Source of the DNA: Podospora bellae-mahoneyi
Lineage: Eukaryota; Ascomycota; Sordariomycetes; Sordariales; Podosporaceae
NCBI RefSeq assembly: GCF_035222275.1
Contig: NC_085882.1
Location: 131,501 to 195,500 of the forward strand
Direction: 5' to 3'
DNA: 64,000 nt
The stretch's first letter is position 1, and each line of letters starts with the position of its first letter. This document shows, in pieces, positions 23,912 to 35,779 of the stretch. The notes beneath the pieces are model-generated. The model had not been told where the DNA came from. It was given only the letters and a program-made list of their open reading frames with translations, and searched no databases. Position numbers and translations under genes: made by a program.

Positions 23912-25387
23912 ATGGCCGGAAGGCAGGGCGCGGGAGCCATCGAGTCCCAAGCAGAAAAAAAGACCGAGATGGCGGCCGAACCGGACTCGACATTGTTAAC
24001 CAAGCCAAACCCCGAAGCGACGAACACTTCCGCCGCTCCGCCGGCGACAGTCTCCGAGTATGAGAAGAAAAAGGCCAACTTCATGGTCAGGACATTTTGG
24101 ACCTTGGTGATGATTGCCGGTTTCTTTGCTGCTCTGCTTGCCGGTCACATCTACGTCGTCTTGATCATCACCACCATCCAAATCATCTCCTTCAAGGAGG
24201 TCATCGCCATCGCCAATATAGGCTCTCGGGCCCGCGACTTGCGCTTCACAAAGTCTTTGAACTGGTACTGGCTCGCGACCACCATGTACTTCCTGTATGG
24301 CGAGAGTGTTGTCTACTACTTCAGACACATCATTCTTGTCGACAAGGTCCTGCAGCCTCTGTCTACCCACCACCGCTTCATCAGTTTTTGCATTTACATC
24401 TTTGGTAGGTTTGACAAACTCAACCGTAACAACAAGGCTGACATGACTCTCAGGTTTTGTTATCTTCGTCACCTCCTTGAAGCCAGGGCATTTAAGGTTT
24501 CAGTTCTCGCAGTTCGCCTGGACGCACATGGCGCTGTTCCTCATCAACATCCAGGCCCACTTCATCCTCAACAACATCTTTGAGGGTCTGATTTGGTTCT
24601 TCTTACCCGCCGCCCTTGTCATCACCAATGATATCTTTGCCTACATTTGCGGCATCACCTTTGGCCGCACTCAGCTCATCAAACTCTCGCCCAAGAAGAC
24701 GGTCGAAGGTTTCATTGGCGCTTGGTTTTCGACCATGGTCGTCGGCCTCGGTCTCACCTGGTGCCTGCTCCGCTCCAACTATTTCATTTGCCCTGCAACA
24801 AACCTTGCCACGAGCATTCTGCAGGACATTCACTGCGACCCCAACCCCGTCTTCATCCCGCGCACCTATACGACCCCCGAGTTCTTTTTCCTGCCTCCCG
24901 GCCATACCGTGAGCATCACGGTGGCGCCCATGTACTTTCACACCTTGGTCTGGGCCACGTTTGCATCGTTGATTGCCCCATTCGGCGGTTTCTTCGCCTC
25001 GGGTCTCAAGAGAACCTTCAAGCTCAAGGACTTTGGCGACTCGATCCCCGGTCACGGCGGCATGACGGACCGCATGGACTGCCAGTTCATCATGGGCATG
25101 TTTGCCTTCCTCTACTACCAGACCTTTATCGCCGTCCGGGACTACAACCCCGGTGCCGTGCTGGACATGCTGGTCACCGGGTTGGGCGTCGAGGACCAGG
25201 CGCACGTTGTGAAGGGCATGTTGCAGATTTGGGCCAGAGATGGTGTCATTTCCCCAACGGTGAGTATCCCTCGGGAAATTCTGTTTGCAAGAGCTTCGTC
25301 TAACATCATGTCAACCAGGCTGCGGAGCAAATTTTGAACATCTTGGGTGACAACCTCGCCTCGGTGTCTCATCACCTGACAGAGTAA
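23912..25387 (+). CDS. CDS1: CDP-diacylglycerol synthase (phosphatidate cytidylyltransferase)
   Basis: Three exons: 23912-24404, 24454-25259 and 25319-25387; product 455 residues. It makes CDP-diacylglycerol from phosphatidate and CTP, the branch point to phosphatidylinositol, phosphatidylserine and cardiolipin. The family signature is complete in the C-terminal part: SGLKRTFKLKDFGDSIPGHG followed by GMTDRMD. Multiple membrane spans begin at WTLVMIAGFFAALLAG; FGRTQLIKLSPKKTVEGFIG is another conserved block. The N-terminal about 60 residues are hydrophilic. The length fits eukaryotic ER enzymes. The tiny last exon (22 residues, ending HHLTE) is supported by a clean acceptor. Confidence 0.95.
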
Positions 25388-25932
25388 TGCTGTTCCTCCA
25401 TTGTACTATACGTGCCCCCGATGGGCGCCTGGCGCGGTTTATCGTTTTATTTGAGGATGCATTTTTTTTGTCATGGAGCTCGAGCGTCCGTTGCGAATGT
25501 GATATGATATTCAGGGACGGACAAAGCAGTCCGGTACATGGCAGTGGCTGTGGCTACGTTCTGGAAAGGCATCAGCGACAAGTTGCGGACACTTTTTTCA
25601 ACATTTGTATGGGCAACTAGGTGTGTGGATGTGACAAAGTTCATACAAACGAGGTGGAGGAGGGGCCCTTTTCCCGGTTATAATAGCGACTGTAATCTAC
25701 ACGGAGCGAATTGCATGGGAGGAGTACATGGAAGCATGGCTTTATTTTTAGGATGGTCAATTCAACATTTCAGAAACTTTTGATACCATCAGTCAGTATC
25801 TTCGTTGTGAATCTTGGATGTGTCAAGCTCGGTCGATGACTAAGCAGCACGAGCAGCAGTGTCTTTCTTCACATAGCCTCCTTGTCATCATCAACCTTTT
25901 GGAGTGAGTGGAACGTTGACACCAAAAATCCA
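25388..25932. other. Intergenic, no gene seen
   Basis: About 545 bases: CDS1 3' UTR and promoter of the PQ-loop gene. Nothing conserved is visible. Confidence 0.4.
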
Positions 25933-26824
25933 ATGGACAACCCACCAGCAGCCAACACCCTTGGCACCCTCGGAGCGGTAAACCCTCCTTCTTTCCTCTT
26001 TCTCTCTCTCTCTCTCTCTTTTCATCGCATGCTAACACCATCCCAAGATCTGCTGGTCGATCCAGCTCCTCCCCCAAATAATCATCAACCACCGCCGCAG
26101 CCACGCCACCGGGCTGCAACCCGCCATGATGATGCTCTGGGCCTGGGCCGGCGTCCCCCTGGGAGTCTACAACATCGTCTCCTCCTTCAACCTTGCCCTG
26201 CAGGCCCAACCTCAGATTCTCGCCTTCCTAAGCCTCGTCACCTGGGGGCAGTGTCTCTACTACCAGCAACGCTGGACAGCGATCGAGACCCTGTCCGTGG
26301 CGGTGCCGATCGGGATGGTGATGGCGGGTGTGGAGGTCGGGCTGGTGTTCGCGCTGCGGAACAGAAACGGGCAAGACTGGGCGATGACGCTCATGGCGGC
26401 GTTGTCTGCCCTGTTGCTTGCGCTGGGCGTGCTGAGGCATTACGTTGATATATGGAAACATCGGACCGTGAGGGGGATTTCCTTCTTGTTTGTGGGGATT
26501 GATGCGCTCGGGGATGTCTTCTCGCTGGTTTCGGTCGTTTTCCAGAAAGAGCTGGACGTGTTGGGAATGGTGATTTACGGGACGGAATTGGCTCTCTGGT
26601 TGGGAGTTTTTGCTGCTGGCGGGTGGTATAACCTCCTGCCCAAGGTCCGTCAAAGGTGGGGGTCAGAGAGGGAGGGAAAGGGGGGAGAAACGAGGGGAGA
26701 GGAGTTGGGACGGGGCCAGGCCGAAAATAACAACACGTGGAGAGCAACCGGGCTGGCTACTTTGCACGATGGGGCGTCATCAACATCCGTTTTTCGGACG
26801 GCATCAAGGTCGATAGAGGGGTAG
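25933..26824 (+). CDS. PQ-loop repeat membrane protein
   Basis: Two exons: 25933-25977 and 26048-26824, product 273 residues. The first exon encodes only 15 residues (MDNPPAANTLGTLGA); the intron carries a (CT)n tract before its AAG acceptor. The first PQ motif is ICWSIQLLPQIIINHRRS at residues 16-33 (Pro24-Gln25). The family's second loop is probably HRTVRGISFLFVGIDALGD, with Gln replaced. About seven hydrophobic helices are visible. PQ-loop proteins export amino acids from vacuoles or act in trafficking; the substrate here is unknown. The last about 60 residues are hydrophilic. Confidence 0.82.
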
Positions 26825-26890
26825 TAGATGGAAAAAACATTGATATCGCTTGCTATATACAGGAGGTACATAAGATACATTACAGATTCA

Positions 26891-28293
26891 TTATTGCTCG
26901 TTGACAAACAAGCCCGCCATGCCCATGCCGGTGCCAATGCACATGCTCGTCAGCAGGATCTTCTTGCCGGTCTTTCTGCACTCGCTGAGGCCGGTGACGA
27001 TTTGTCTCGCACCGGTGGCGCCCAGTGGGTGGCCAAGGGCAATGGCACCGCCACGGGGGTTCATCTTGGCCCAGTCGAGCCCAAGCTTGTCCCGGCAGTA
27101 GACAGCCATGCTGGCAAAGGCCTCGTTGATCTCGACGACATCCACATCGTTCAGGGTGATGTTGTGCTGGGCGAGGAGCTTGGGGATGGCCACGGTGGGG
27201 CCAATACCCATGATGCGGGGAGCGAGACCGGCGGTGGTGGAGCCGACATATTTGCCCAGGATGGGCTGACCGAGCTTGATGGCGGTGCTGCGCTTCATCA
27301 GCAGGATGGCAGCAGCACCATCGGTAACCTGAGAGGCATTGCCACCAGTGGTGCAGCCACCCCATTGAGGGAAGGCGGCGCGGATCTTGCCGAGACCCTC
27401 GGCGGTGGTGCCAGGCCGGATGCCCTCGTCCTGGGTTAGGGTGACCGTTTTGGAATTGCCGTCCTTGTCCTTGATCTGGGTGGTGATGGGGACGATCTCG
27501 TCATCGAAAAGACCGGCCTTTTGCGCCCTCTCGGCTCTCTGGAAACTCTCGGCGGCGTACTTGTCCATCATCTCGCGAGTGACACCAAAGTCAGCGCTGA
27601 CGTTCTCGGAAGTCCAACCCATGGGCTGCATGCAGTCGGCAGCCTCCTGGGAGTGCTTGGTGACCTCCTCGTCAAAGGGCTTCTCGAGCGCATCGCCGCC
27701 AGCGGTCATGCTCTCGGCTCCCATGGCGATACCGATTTCGATGGATCCGTTGGAGATGGCGTGGGCAATGTCGGCGACGGCCTTGAGGCCAGAGGAACAG
27801 AAGCGGTTGAGCGAGTAGACGGAGCAGGTGTTGGGGTAGCCCGCGGCGAGGGAGGCGGCGCGCAGCTTGTACGAAGCCTTGCCATCGGAAACCTGTAGAC
27901 CAGAATAGTGTCAGCGCTCACTGTTTCCAAAGACACTCTGAGGGGACGGACACGGGTGCGCACATTGCCCAGGCAGATATCTTCGACGAGAGCGGGGTCG
28001 AGGTTGCTCCGTTGGTTGACCTCCTTCAGGAGAGCGTAGACCATGTACTCGATGGTGGTGTCCTTGAAGCCACCCTTCTTGGCCTTGGCCAGAGGCGTGC
28101 GGACGGCGAGGGTGATGACAATGTCGTCGGCATTCTTGGAGGTGCTGCGTGTTGCGGCGAGTGGTCAGCGGCTAAGTCAAAAGTCAAAATGGAGGAAGGG
28201 GCATGTGAAAGCCCACGGGACAACTCACATTTGGGACAGCCCGTTGCCGGGGGCAAGGTGCTTGAGGATGGAGCCGAGTCTTTCTACCGCCAT
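26891..28293 (-). CDS. POT1: Peroxisomal 3-ketoacyl-CoA thiolase with PTS2
   Basis: Three exons: 28293-28229, 28144-27964 and 27892-26891; product 415 residues. It cleaves 3-ketoacyl-CoA with CoA in the last step of beta-oxidation. The N terminus contains RLGSILKHL (residues 5-13), a perfect PTS2 of the form R-L-x5-H-L, so the protein should be imported into peroxisomes by Pex7. Catalytic residues are present: Cys114 in NRFCSSGLKA, His370 in GHPLGATGA and Cys400 in MCIGTGMGMA. The PTS2 is carried entirely on the first 21-residue exon. The middle exon begins at TSKNADDIVITLAVRTP. It lies tail-to-tail with the PQ-loop gene, only 66 bases apart. Confidence 0.95.
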
Positions 28294-29559
28294 TGTGAGA
28301 GTCTTGAATCCGGTGTGGGTGATCAAGAATTGAGGTCTTCGGGGCAGGAAGGGACAGGAATGTCGTGCATATTATTTATTATATCAACAATCAAGGCAAT
28401 GTTGCTGCTGACGGAATTGGTGGCGTGGGGTCACTTTGCCTCGGCATCTTTCGGCGTCTGCGGTTGTTGTCTATCGCAGATGGCCTGGTTCGCGGTTGAA
28501 AGCTGGCCCTGGCGGGGGGGGCAAGCCGGGGCTCGCGGAGGCAAGGATGGCGTTGGGGTAAAGTGACCCGACCGGCCCATTTGAACCGCTTCCGGGCCAC
28601 GGCTCAAGAGCTTTTGCGGGGAAACCATTCGCTTCCACAAGACAACCACCCGCCATCGGCAATTGCTTTGCTTGTTGGGGTCCTCCAAGTCCAGGGACCA
28701 TTAATTCAAGCCAGCTGAAGGGAAGTCTTTAAGAATACAGAGACTTCTTCTCTCAGCCTTATCTTGCACACTGCATGCCACAGCCCTGTTTCTCAATCTC
28801 CACCACTTGAACTGCACCCGGTGCCTGCCCTGTGCGTTTGAGCTTCAGCGTGTTCGTCTCTGCTGGGCAGTGTCTGTGCAGTCGTTCGTGCCTTGCATAT
28901 CTCTGTGTTCAGGTTCAGATGACAGCCATTGGCAGCTCTGCTCTGACAACTCCCTCTCATCCCATAAATAAGGGCCTTTTTGATTAACTGCCATCTCAGT
29001 CCTCTCACTAAGAAAGGTGCAATACAGCAGCGCTAGTCCCAACACGGGCTAGCGTCTTATCTTGCCAAATCTAGGCGGCCCTGGGTGCCTGGGCAGCGCC
29101 AGCCACGAGCTTTTGCCCCTTCAAGCTGAAAGGGTCTGTCTGTCATGGAGATAACGGGCGCTTTCAGCTGGCCGTATTGTTGTGGCCATGCAATTTGTAT
29201 TGCGGCCATGTCGTCGTCCTGAACATCTCTTCATCATGATTCTTCTTGTAACTCTCGTTCATTCTTGATTCCATTCCCTCCCGTCGGCAGCATTGGCCAT
29301 ACTTACGCTCTTTTTTTCTTTTTGTTTTTTTTGGTTGCTTCGGAACTACGGAGTAAACGCAAATCTAGATCTCGGACCCCCCTGAGCTGACAACAGTCCC
29401 TCTTCGCCTTGGGAACCGACCGACGACGGCCTACAACCGCGTCAACGTCAGTATCCCTTCGGTCTCTGAACAACGAGATCTGATCCGATCAAGTTCTGAC
29501 TGCCCAGCTCAACCCAACGGTTTCACTACCAGCGCTCCGTTCCGTCCGGCCCACGTAAC
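28294..29559. other. Intergenic, no gene seen
   Basis: About 1.27 kb of divergent promoter sequence between thiolase and the glucanase. Pyrimidine-rich tracts near 29300-29330 precede the glucanase start and may be promoter or 5' UTR. No gene supported. Confidence 0.45.
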
Positions 29560-30598
29560 ATGTTACACCATGTATCACCCGCCGCTGTTTTAGCAGTGGC
29601 AGCCATGATCCTCCCGTCGATCGCCTCCGCCGACGGCCCGCTAGCGTCTGACAAACGAGGTCTCTGCTTCACGCCCAACGACACGACCCGCGCCGACGAC
29701 GCAGTCTGGCCCCCGGCTCTGTCGTGGTACTACAACTACAAACCTCTCCCCGAGCCCAAATACAAGGACATTCCCCAGTCCGAGTTTGAGTTTGTGCCCA
29801 TGCTATGGGGTGCCCCGGAGACGAAGGGAGACACCTCGTTTGTTACGACCATCCAAGACCTGATCAAGAGCGGCGTCAACATCACCAACGTCCTCGGCTT
29901 CAACGAACCGGATGCCCCGTACTCGTGGGGAGGGAGCTATTTGGATCCTATCACGGCGGCTCAGGTGTGGGTGGACAACATCAAGCCGTTGAGTGATATG
30001 GGAATCCGAGTGGGTTTGCCCGCCTGCACCGCCGGACAGGACGGCTTGCCCTGGCTCAGGACCTTTGTCCGCGAGTGCTCGAAGCTTGTCAGCACGGAAA
30101 ACAAAAAGGAGAACTGCACGTTTGACTTTGTGACGATTCATTGGTATGGGAGCTTTGAGGGGTTGGCCAGCCATATGGGCCAATATGCTGCTGAGTATGT
30201 TTCTTTCGGTTGTGAAGTTTTGGTGGCAAGGCTGACTTTGTCACAGGTTCCCCAACAAGACCATGTGGATCACCGAGTACAATTTCGCCCATCAGAGTCT
30301 CGAGGATACTCAGGCCTTCTACAAGATTTCTGCCGAGTACTTTGATCGTTTGGATTTTGTTGAGCGGTATTCCCTGTTCGGCGCCTTTAGGAGCGACGTC
30401 TCGAATGTGGGACCCAATGCTGCCATGTTGAGCAACGATGGTAGACTGACGGATATTGGCGCTTGGTACCTGGGCATGGAATCCACCGGCGTCAAGCCTA
30501 CTGATGGTCAATCTGTTAGTGCTTCTGTGCGTCAGACCGTGTCCATCGTGAGTGCCTCGCTTATCGGTGCTGCTGCTGGTGCGTGGGGGTTATTTTGA
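29560..30598 (+). CDS. GH128-type (Asl1-like) secreted beta-1,3-glucanase, probably GPI-anchored
   Basis: Two exons: 29560-30194 and 30247-30598; product 328 residues. The signal peptide runs to about residue 24 (LAVAAMILPSIASADG). The domain begins with KRGLCFTPND and contains VLGFNEPD (Glu116, acid/base) and WITEYNFA (Glu222, nucleophile), the two glutamates of GH128 glycosyl hydrolases; FVTIHWYG is the expected substrate-facing strand. Substrates of this family are fungal-type beta-1,3-glucans, so a role in wall remodelling is inferred. The C-terminal about 30 residues are Ser-rich, then hydrophobic (VSIVSASLIGAAAGAWGLF), consistent with a GPI signal. Confidence 0.87.
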
Positions 30599-31400
30599 TG
30601 TGATGTCGACACGGGGACTTTATCTGGGCTTGTAATTTAATGACTGGATGAGACGATGCGAGGCGGGGCTGGCGGGTGGAAATGTTGTCGGTTCATCGTC
30701 GGAAGTTGCCATGACCTCAACTCTTAGGTCTCCGTGAGCAGAGGGCCTCTACTCAGGCCTCTCCTGTCTTGCGGGGGTTGATGTTTCTTGTGTGCTGACC
30801 ACAGGTATCCTTTCAACTTCCGGCGATCAAGTCGACAATCTTTCCACCCGTTCAACCTCGCGTCGTCCCATCACTATCCCGACATAAATCATGTATATAG
30901 TAATTTTTTGTTGTAGATGGGATGACGGGATGACCACCCACTTTGTGCTGTGCTGTGAGGCGAGGTTTTGGATCGGAGACATGTGAGACCCAGCAATCTG
31001 GGTTATTTTCTCGCTCTTCTGACACGCATACGCATGACCTGCAGACAGCTTAACGATTTCTTCTTCGGTGGTTCTGGACACTATCGAATTACGTGTGAAC
31101 ATCCCAAGGATTTGGAACTGCATTGGTGGGTTCCGGCGCTCCAGTCATCCCCTGTAAATTACCCCACTAACCCTGAAGCGGCAGGCTAATAGTAGGGCCA
31201 ACCCGGAGCAGGCGAGGTCTCCGGCGATGTTGCTCGAAGTGCGGGGGTGAGAGATGTGCCCGATGGTAGGTGAAAAGGAAGGATATTTACCTGCGACCGG
31301 CCCCGTTTTCTGCTTTGTCGGCAGATCGACCTTTGGTGTTGCCCTTTCTCTCCCATCCTGTCACCGTGATAAATAATTACACAAAAAATAAAATAAAAAA
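30599..31400. other. Intergenic, no gene seen
   Basis: About 800 bases: glucanase 3' UTR and promoter of the methyltransferase gene. An A-rich stretch immediately precedes the ATG at 31401. Nothing else stands out. Confidence 0.4.
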
Positions 31401-32678
31401 ATGGCCGAGTCTGAGTCCACTCCGGCAGCTACTGCGCCGCAGGCATCGGCTTCTTCACCGGCTGGTTCCCCACCTCCGACCACCGCTCCTGCCGCTGCCG
31501 CTTCCACTCCGGCATCCCCGAGCGCTGCTGAGCAGCCGGCCGCCGATGCCCCAATTGCAGTCGACTCCAACCCCATCTACCATCCCCAGCCACTGGAGGA
31601 CGATGACGACAATGACTCTTCGCTTGGTGATGAGAATGCTCTTTCTACTGCCTCCATCAGCTCCAGCATACTGCAGTACCGCAAGCTTCACGGCAGGACC
31701 TACCACAACTTTGGTGGTGCCGACAAGGTGGAGTACTGGTGAGTCTGAACCACCCTTCTCTGCTCTGATCACGTTTCACTGAAAAGACAAACCAGGGCCC
31801 CCAATGACGACGCCCAGAATGACCAGCTAGACATCAACCACCACCTCCTCAACCTGGCCCTGGACAACAAGCTCTTCTTCGCCCCCCTGTCCAAGCCCAC
31901 CCGCGTGCTCGACGTCGGCACCGGCACGGGCATGTGGGCCATCGACTTTGCCGATGAGTTCCCCGACTGCGAGGTCACGGGCATCGATCTGTCTCCCATC
32001 CAGCCGACCTGGGTGCCACCCAACTGCAAGTTCGAGCTGGACGACGCCTCCCAGCCCTGGACTTTCCCGGACAACCACTTTGACTACATCCACTTCCGGT
32101 ACATGATTGGGTGCTTCAAGGACTGGCCGGCCGTGTACCGGGAGGCGTACCGGTGTCTGAAGCCGGGCGGCTGGATCGAGCACTTGGACTGCACGGCGGA
32201 TGTGCTGTCGGATGACGGGTCGCTGCCCAAGGACACGGTGTTTGTGGAGTGGAAGAAGGTGTTCAAGGAGGCGGGGGAAAAGATGGGCCAGACGTTTGAG
32301 GTGGTGGACAATGACAACTATGTTGGGTGGCTGAAGGAGGCTGGGTTTAAGGATGTAAAGAATACGATTATCAAGACGCCGGTGGGGTCGTGGCCGGCGG
32401 ATCCAAAGTGGAAGGAGGTTGGGCAGTTCAACCAGTATATGCTCGACGGCGGGATTGAGGGGCTGGGGTTGTATATCATCACGAACGTGCTGGGGTGGAA
32501 GTATGAGGAGATGCAGGTGTTTATTGCCAAGGTGAGGGCTGGGTTGAAGAACAAGAACTGGCATAGCTACTGCGTTTGGTAAGTTATCCCCCTTCATCCC
32601 GCCGTTGGGCACAGCAGCTGACATGTCTGTCTGATCTACAGGGGTGCTGCTTGGGGCCAAAAGCCCTACGACGAGTGA
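31401..32678 (+). CDS. LaeA-like SAM-dependent methyltransferase
   Basis: Three exons: 31401-31738, 31796-32578 and 32642-32678; product 385 residues. The first about 85 residues are Ala/Pro/Ser-rich and disordered. The methyltransferase domain opens with YRKLHGRTYHNFGGADKVEYW and motif I (TRVLDVGTGTGMWAIDFADE). It continues with VTGIDLSPIQPTWVPPNCKF, the acidic motif II region and CLKPGGWIEHLD. The pattern IQP-x-x-VPPN and 'DVGTGTGMWAIDFA' is characteristic of the LaeA/TAM-like group, some members of which regulate secondary metabolism. The acceptor substrate is unknown. The last exon contributes only 11 residues. Confidence 0.85.
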
Positions 32679-33296
32679 AGGATATGCCTGAAGGGGGGTG
32701 TGTAATGCTGGCGATGAGGACGCGAGTTTTAGATCATTACGTGTCATTTATTAGAATGCCAACTTTGTTCGCGCCCACGAATCAAGAGTTCCATTCCCCG
32801 AACGCCCAACCAACCTCCAACAGCAGCACTGCAAACTCGTAACCCTTTCTGGCAGAACCCACCTGCAACCAAGTAGAATATTTGTCAGCCCTCACTCCTC
32901 AGCCCTCCATGTTCTAGATGCGGGGAAATATTGAAGCCACGAGAGAGGGGGGGGGGAGAGCAAGGTTGCGAAACATCACTATTGACGTCTTTTCTGATGG
33001 TGTGGAGACGATCCGAGGTTCGCTTTCCCTCTTTGACCATCTTGTTGGTGCAAGGTCGCGCAAACCTGCTGCGGGGAAGCAACATGGAACATTCAGAATG
33101 CAACCTCACGCATGCATGGAAGGGGCCCAACTGCATCGTCTGCAGGCATCGGTATTCTGAGGGTGGTTCCAGAAAGAAGAATAAGTAGCGCTGGGTTGTA
33201 CCGCAGGTATTTCAGTTGAGCCTCTTCTCATCTTGCCTGCCTGCCACCTTCTAGACACTCACTTGGACTGCATCGTCAGTCTGCAACGGTAACATC
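32679..33296. other. Intergenic, no gene seen
   Basis: About 620 bases between two plus-strand genes. A G-run at 32950-32960 is the only notable feature. Confidence 0.4.
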
Positions 33297-34939
33297 ATGG
33301 GCTCAGCTGCTGACTTCCCCAAGATTGACTTTACGGTACGCTCAACCCCCCCCCCTCTCATTGCTGACGAAAACTCGTCACTGACAGACAATGATGGTTG
33401 GCAGTCCAATTTTCAAAACATCATCAACAACGCTCTCTCGTCCACCCCCGAGACCCGTCAGGCTGTCGACCCAAGCACAGAGGAGCTTCTCTATCATGTT
33501 CCCCTGTCCAAGCAGGCTGATGTCGACAAGGCCGTCTCCGTTGCCAAAGCTGCCTTTCCCGCGTGGAAGGCGCTGTCTTATGACGAACGGGCGGGGTATC
33601 TCGGTCGGTATGCTGACGCGATTGAGGCTAACGTTTCCGGACTCCAAGAGCTTCTGATGAAGGAGGCTGGCAAGCCTGTTAGCAACGCCGCAGGGGAGCT
33701 GCAGTTTGCCATTGCCCATGTGAGGGAGACGGCCAAGCTCAGGATCGAGGATGACTTGATTGAGGATACTGAGGAGGTTGGTTTGGTTTGCATGCTTATC
33801 TGCCAAAGGGGTTGCTGACAGCTCACAACAGAGAAGAGCGACCGTCCGGTACCTTCCCATGGGAGTTGGCGTTGGCATCATCCCCTGGAACTACCCCGTC
33901 CTTTTGGGCCTGGGCAAGCTTGGTCCCGCCGTCCTCGCCGGCAACACCTTTATCTGGAAGCCATCGCCTTTCTCTCCCTACACGGCGCTCAAGCTGGGCG
34001 AGATTGCTGCGCAGATATTCCCACCGGGTGTTGTGCAAGTTCTGAGCGGTGATGAGAGCTTGGGACCACTCTTTACTGCTCACCCCGATGTAGCCAAAAT
34101 CAGCTTCACGGGTTCGTCTGCGACGGGCAAGAAGGTCATGCAGGCTTGTGCCAGCACGCTCAAGAGGCTGACATTGGAGCTGGGTGGGAATGACGCGTCG
34201 ATTATTTACGATGATGTTGATGTGGCCCAGGTGGTTCAGAAGGTATGTTTTGCCTGATGCTCAAGACCAAGCAAGGTACCTGATGAAACTAACTCAATAA
34301 AAGATCGGACCCATGGCATTCATGCACTCTGGTCAGATCTGCATGGACATCAAGCGCCTTTACGTTCACGAGAAGATCTACGACGAGTTCCTCGCTGCCT
34401 TTGTCCAGGTGGTCAAGTCGTTCAAGGTCGGAGGAGGAGGCGATCCCGAGGCGTTCCTGGGCCCGGTCCAAAATCGGATGCAGTTTGAAAAGGTCAAGGA
34501 CCTGTACTCGGAGATTGGCAAGCAGAAGTGGCAAGTCGCCACCGGTGGTGAGCCTGTCGCCTGCGATGGCAAGAAGGGCTTTTTCTTGCCGCCTACCATC
34601 ATCGACAACCCGCCGGATGACAGCCGCATCGTGGTGGAGGAGCCTTTTGGGCCCATTATGCCTGTTCTCAAATGGAGCGATGAGGATGAGGTGGTTAGGC
34701 GGGCGAACAACACCAACATGGGATTGGGGGCTTCGGTTTGGAGCAATGATATTGAAAAGGCCGAGAGACTGGCTAGGAGGCTGGAGGCGGGGAGCACTTG
34801 GGTGAATAGTCATTTTGAGCTGTCGCCTTATGTTCCCTTTGGTGGGCACAAGTGGAGCGGTGTTGGAATGGATTGGGGCATTGTTGGGTTGAAGGGGTGG
34901 TGCAACACTCAGGCGAGCTGGGTGAGGAAGAAGTTTTGA
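33297..34939 (+). CDS. NAD(P)-dependent aldehyde dehydrogenase
   Basis: Four exons: 33297-33335, 33405-33776, 33832-34242 and 34304-34939; product 485 residues. The nucleotide-binding region is IIPWNYPVLLGLGKLGPAV and SFTGSSATGKKV. Glu253 (LTLELGGNDAS) and Cys287 (HSGQICMDIKR) are the general base and nucleophile. EEPFGPIMPVLKW and the C-terminal FGGHKWSGVG block are also present. It oxidises aldehydes to acids, and no targeting signal is seen, so it is probably cytosolic; the substrate is not predictable. Intron 1 is 69 bases, a multiple of three, without an in-frame stop, so an unspliced form would add 23 residues. Upstream sequence to 33297 contains no better start. Confidence 0.9.
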
Positions 34940-35586
34940 GGGGGAGGGGGGGTGATGTATTCTGTCGAAGGCAACACTTAAGTTCGGTGCCTGTATTTCT
35001 ACATCATTATGTTGACGGATGAAATGAACTGCGGAGTTGAAGAGAAGTACCTAATCGGCGGTTGTAATACCCAAGGCATGGCACCGACCCGGGGCGTCAA
35101 ACCCAACGTTGTGCTTATTCTGTGTTGATAAAAGAAAATGAGATAGGTATGTCGGTCTCATGTTTCGGTCATGGAGAATGAAACGCAAGTGTTGTTGCGC
35201 GGCGCAGACACCAGCCCGGCCGCGATCAAGACATAGGTAGGACGGTAGATAAGACGACGGCCAATGGCCATGGCCGGTCTGGCTGCTCGAAACCAGATTG
35301 GCCCGCGGGCTTGAATTATGTTCTCTTTTGGCCTGCCTTGCATGCTGTGTACCTAGGTAACTAGTGATCCAACGCTTGAAGTGTGGTTACCAAGGCGTCG
35401 TCGGTCAATGAAACCTCAAACGTACTAGACCTGCAAACATTTCACACTCCTGAGATCCCCAAGTCATATAAGAGAGTCCGAGTCGCCCGTGTATTCACCT
35501 TCATTCAATTATTCATCCCCGCTCACAAACAAAACATTACCAACTTCGTCACGTCAAACTCGAGACTTTTGGTCCAATTCCACAAA
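34940..35586. other. Intergenic with a TATA box, no further gene seen
   Basis: About 650 bases. A TATA-like CATATAAG at 35465-35472 lies about 115 bases before the small secreted peptide gene. Confidence 0.4.
35465..35472 (+). promoter_or_regulatory. TATA box of the small secreted peptide gene
   Basis: CATATAAG, about 115 bases upstream of the ATG at 35587. Confidence 0.45.
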
Positions 35587-35779
35587 ATGAAGGTAAGGCT
35601 CACCGGATGATGTTCAATGCCTTTGTAGATTGTTCCTGACGCAAATTTGAATTTAGCTTATCACCATTCTCATCCTCTCCGCCACGGCGGTGCTTGCCGC
35701 CCCAGCACCTGCTCCTGCCCAGGTCGAAGCCCGAGCCTGCCCGGAGAACCCTGATGACTGCCTTTCGACATTCACATGA
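35587..35779 (+). CDS. Very small secreted peptide (42 residues)
   Basis: Two exons: 35587-35592 (Met-Lys only) and 35657-35779, split by a 64-base GTAAGG...TTTAG intron. The product starts MKLITILILSATAVLAAPAP, a strong signal peptide, followed by ARACPENPDDCLSTFT and a stop, leaving about 20-25 mature residues with two cysteines. The tiny first exon ending right after the second codon is a common layout for fungal small secreted proteins. The +1 frame continues past the stop with a Cys-containing, open stretch (DIHMNCYWPEEM...) to about 35860, so the C terminus may have been lost by a frameshift. Function unknown. Confidence 0.5.

Noticed and set aside
31827-32747. 306-codon minus-strand frame
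   Set aside because: Antisense to the LaeA-like methyltransferase; His/Leu-rich shadow frame.
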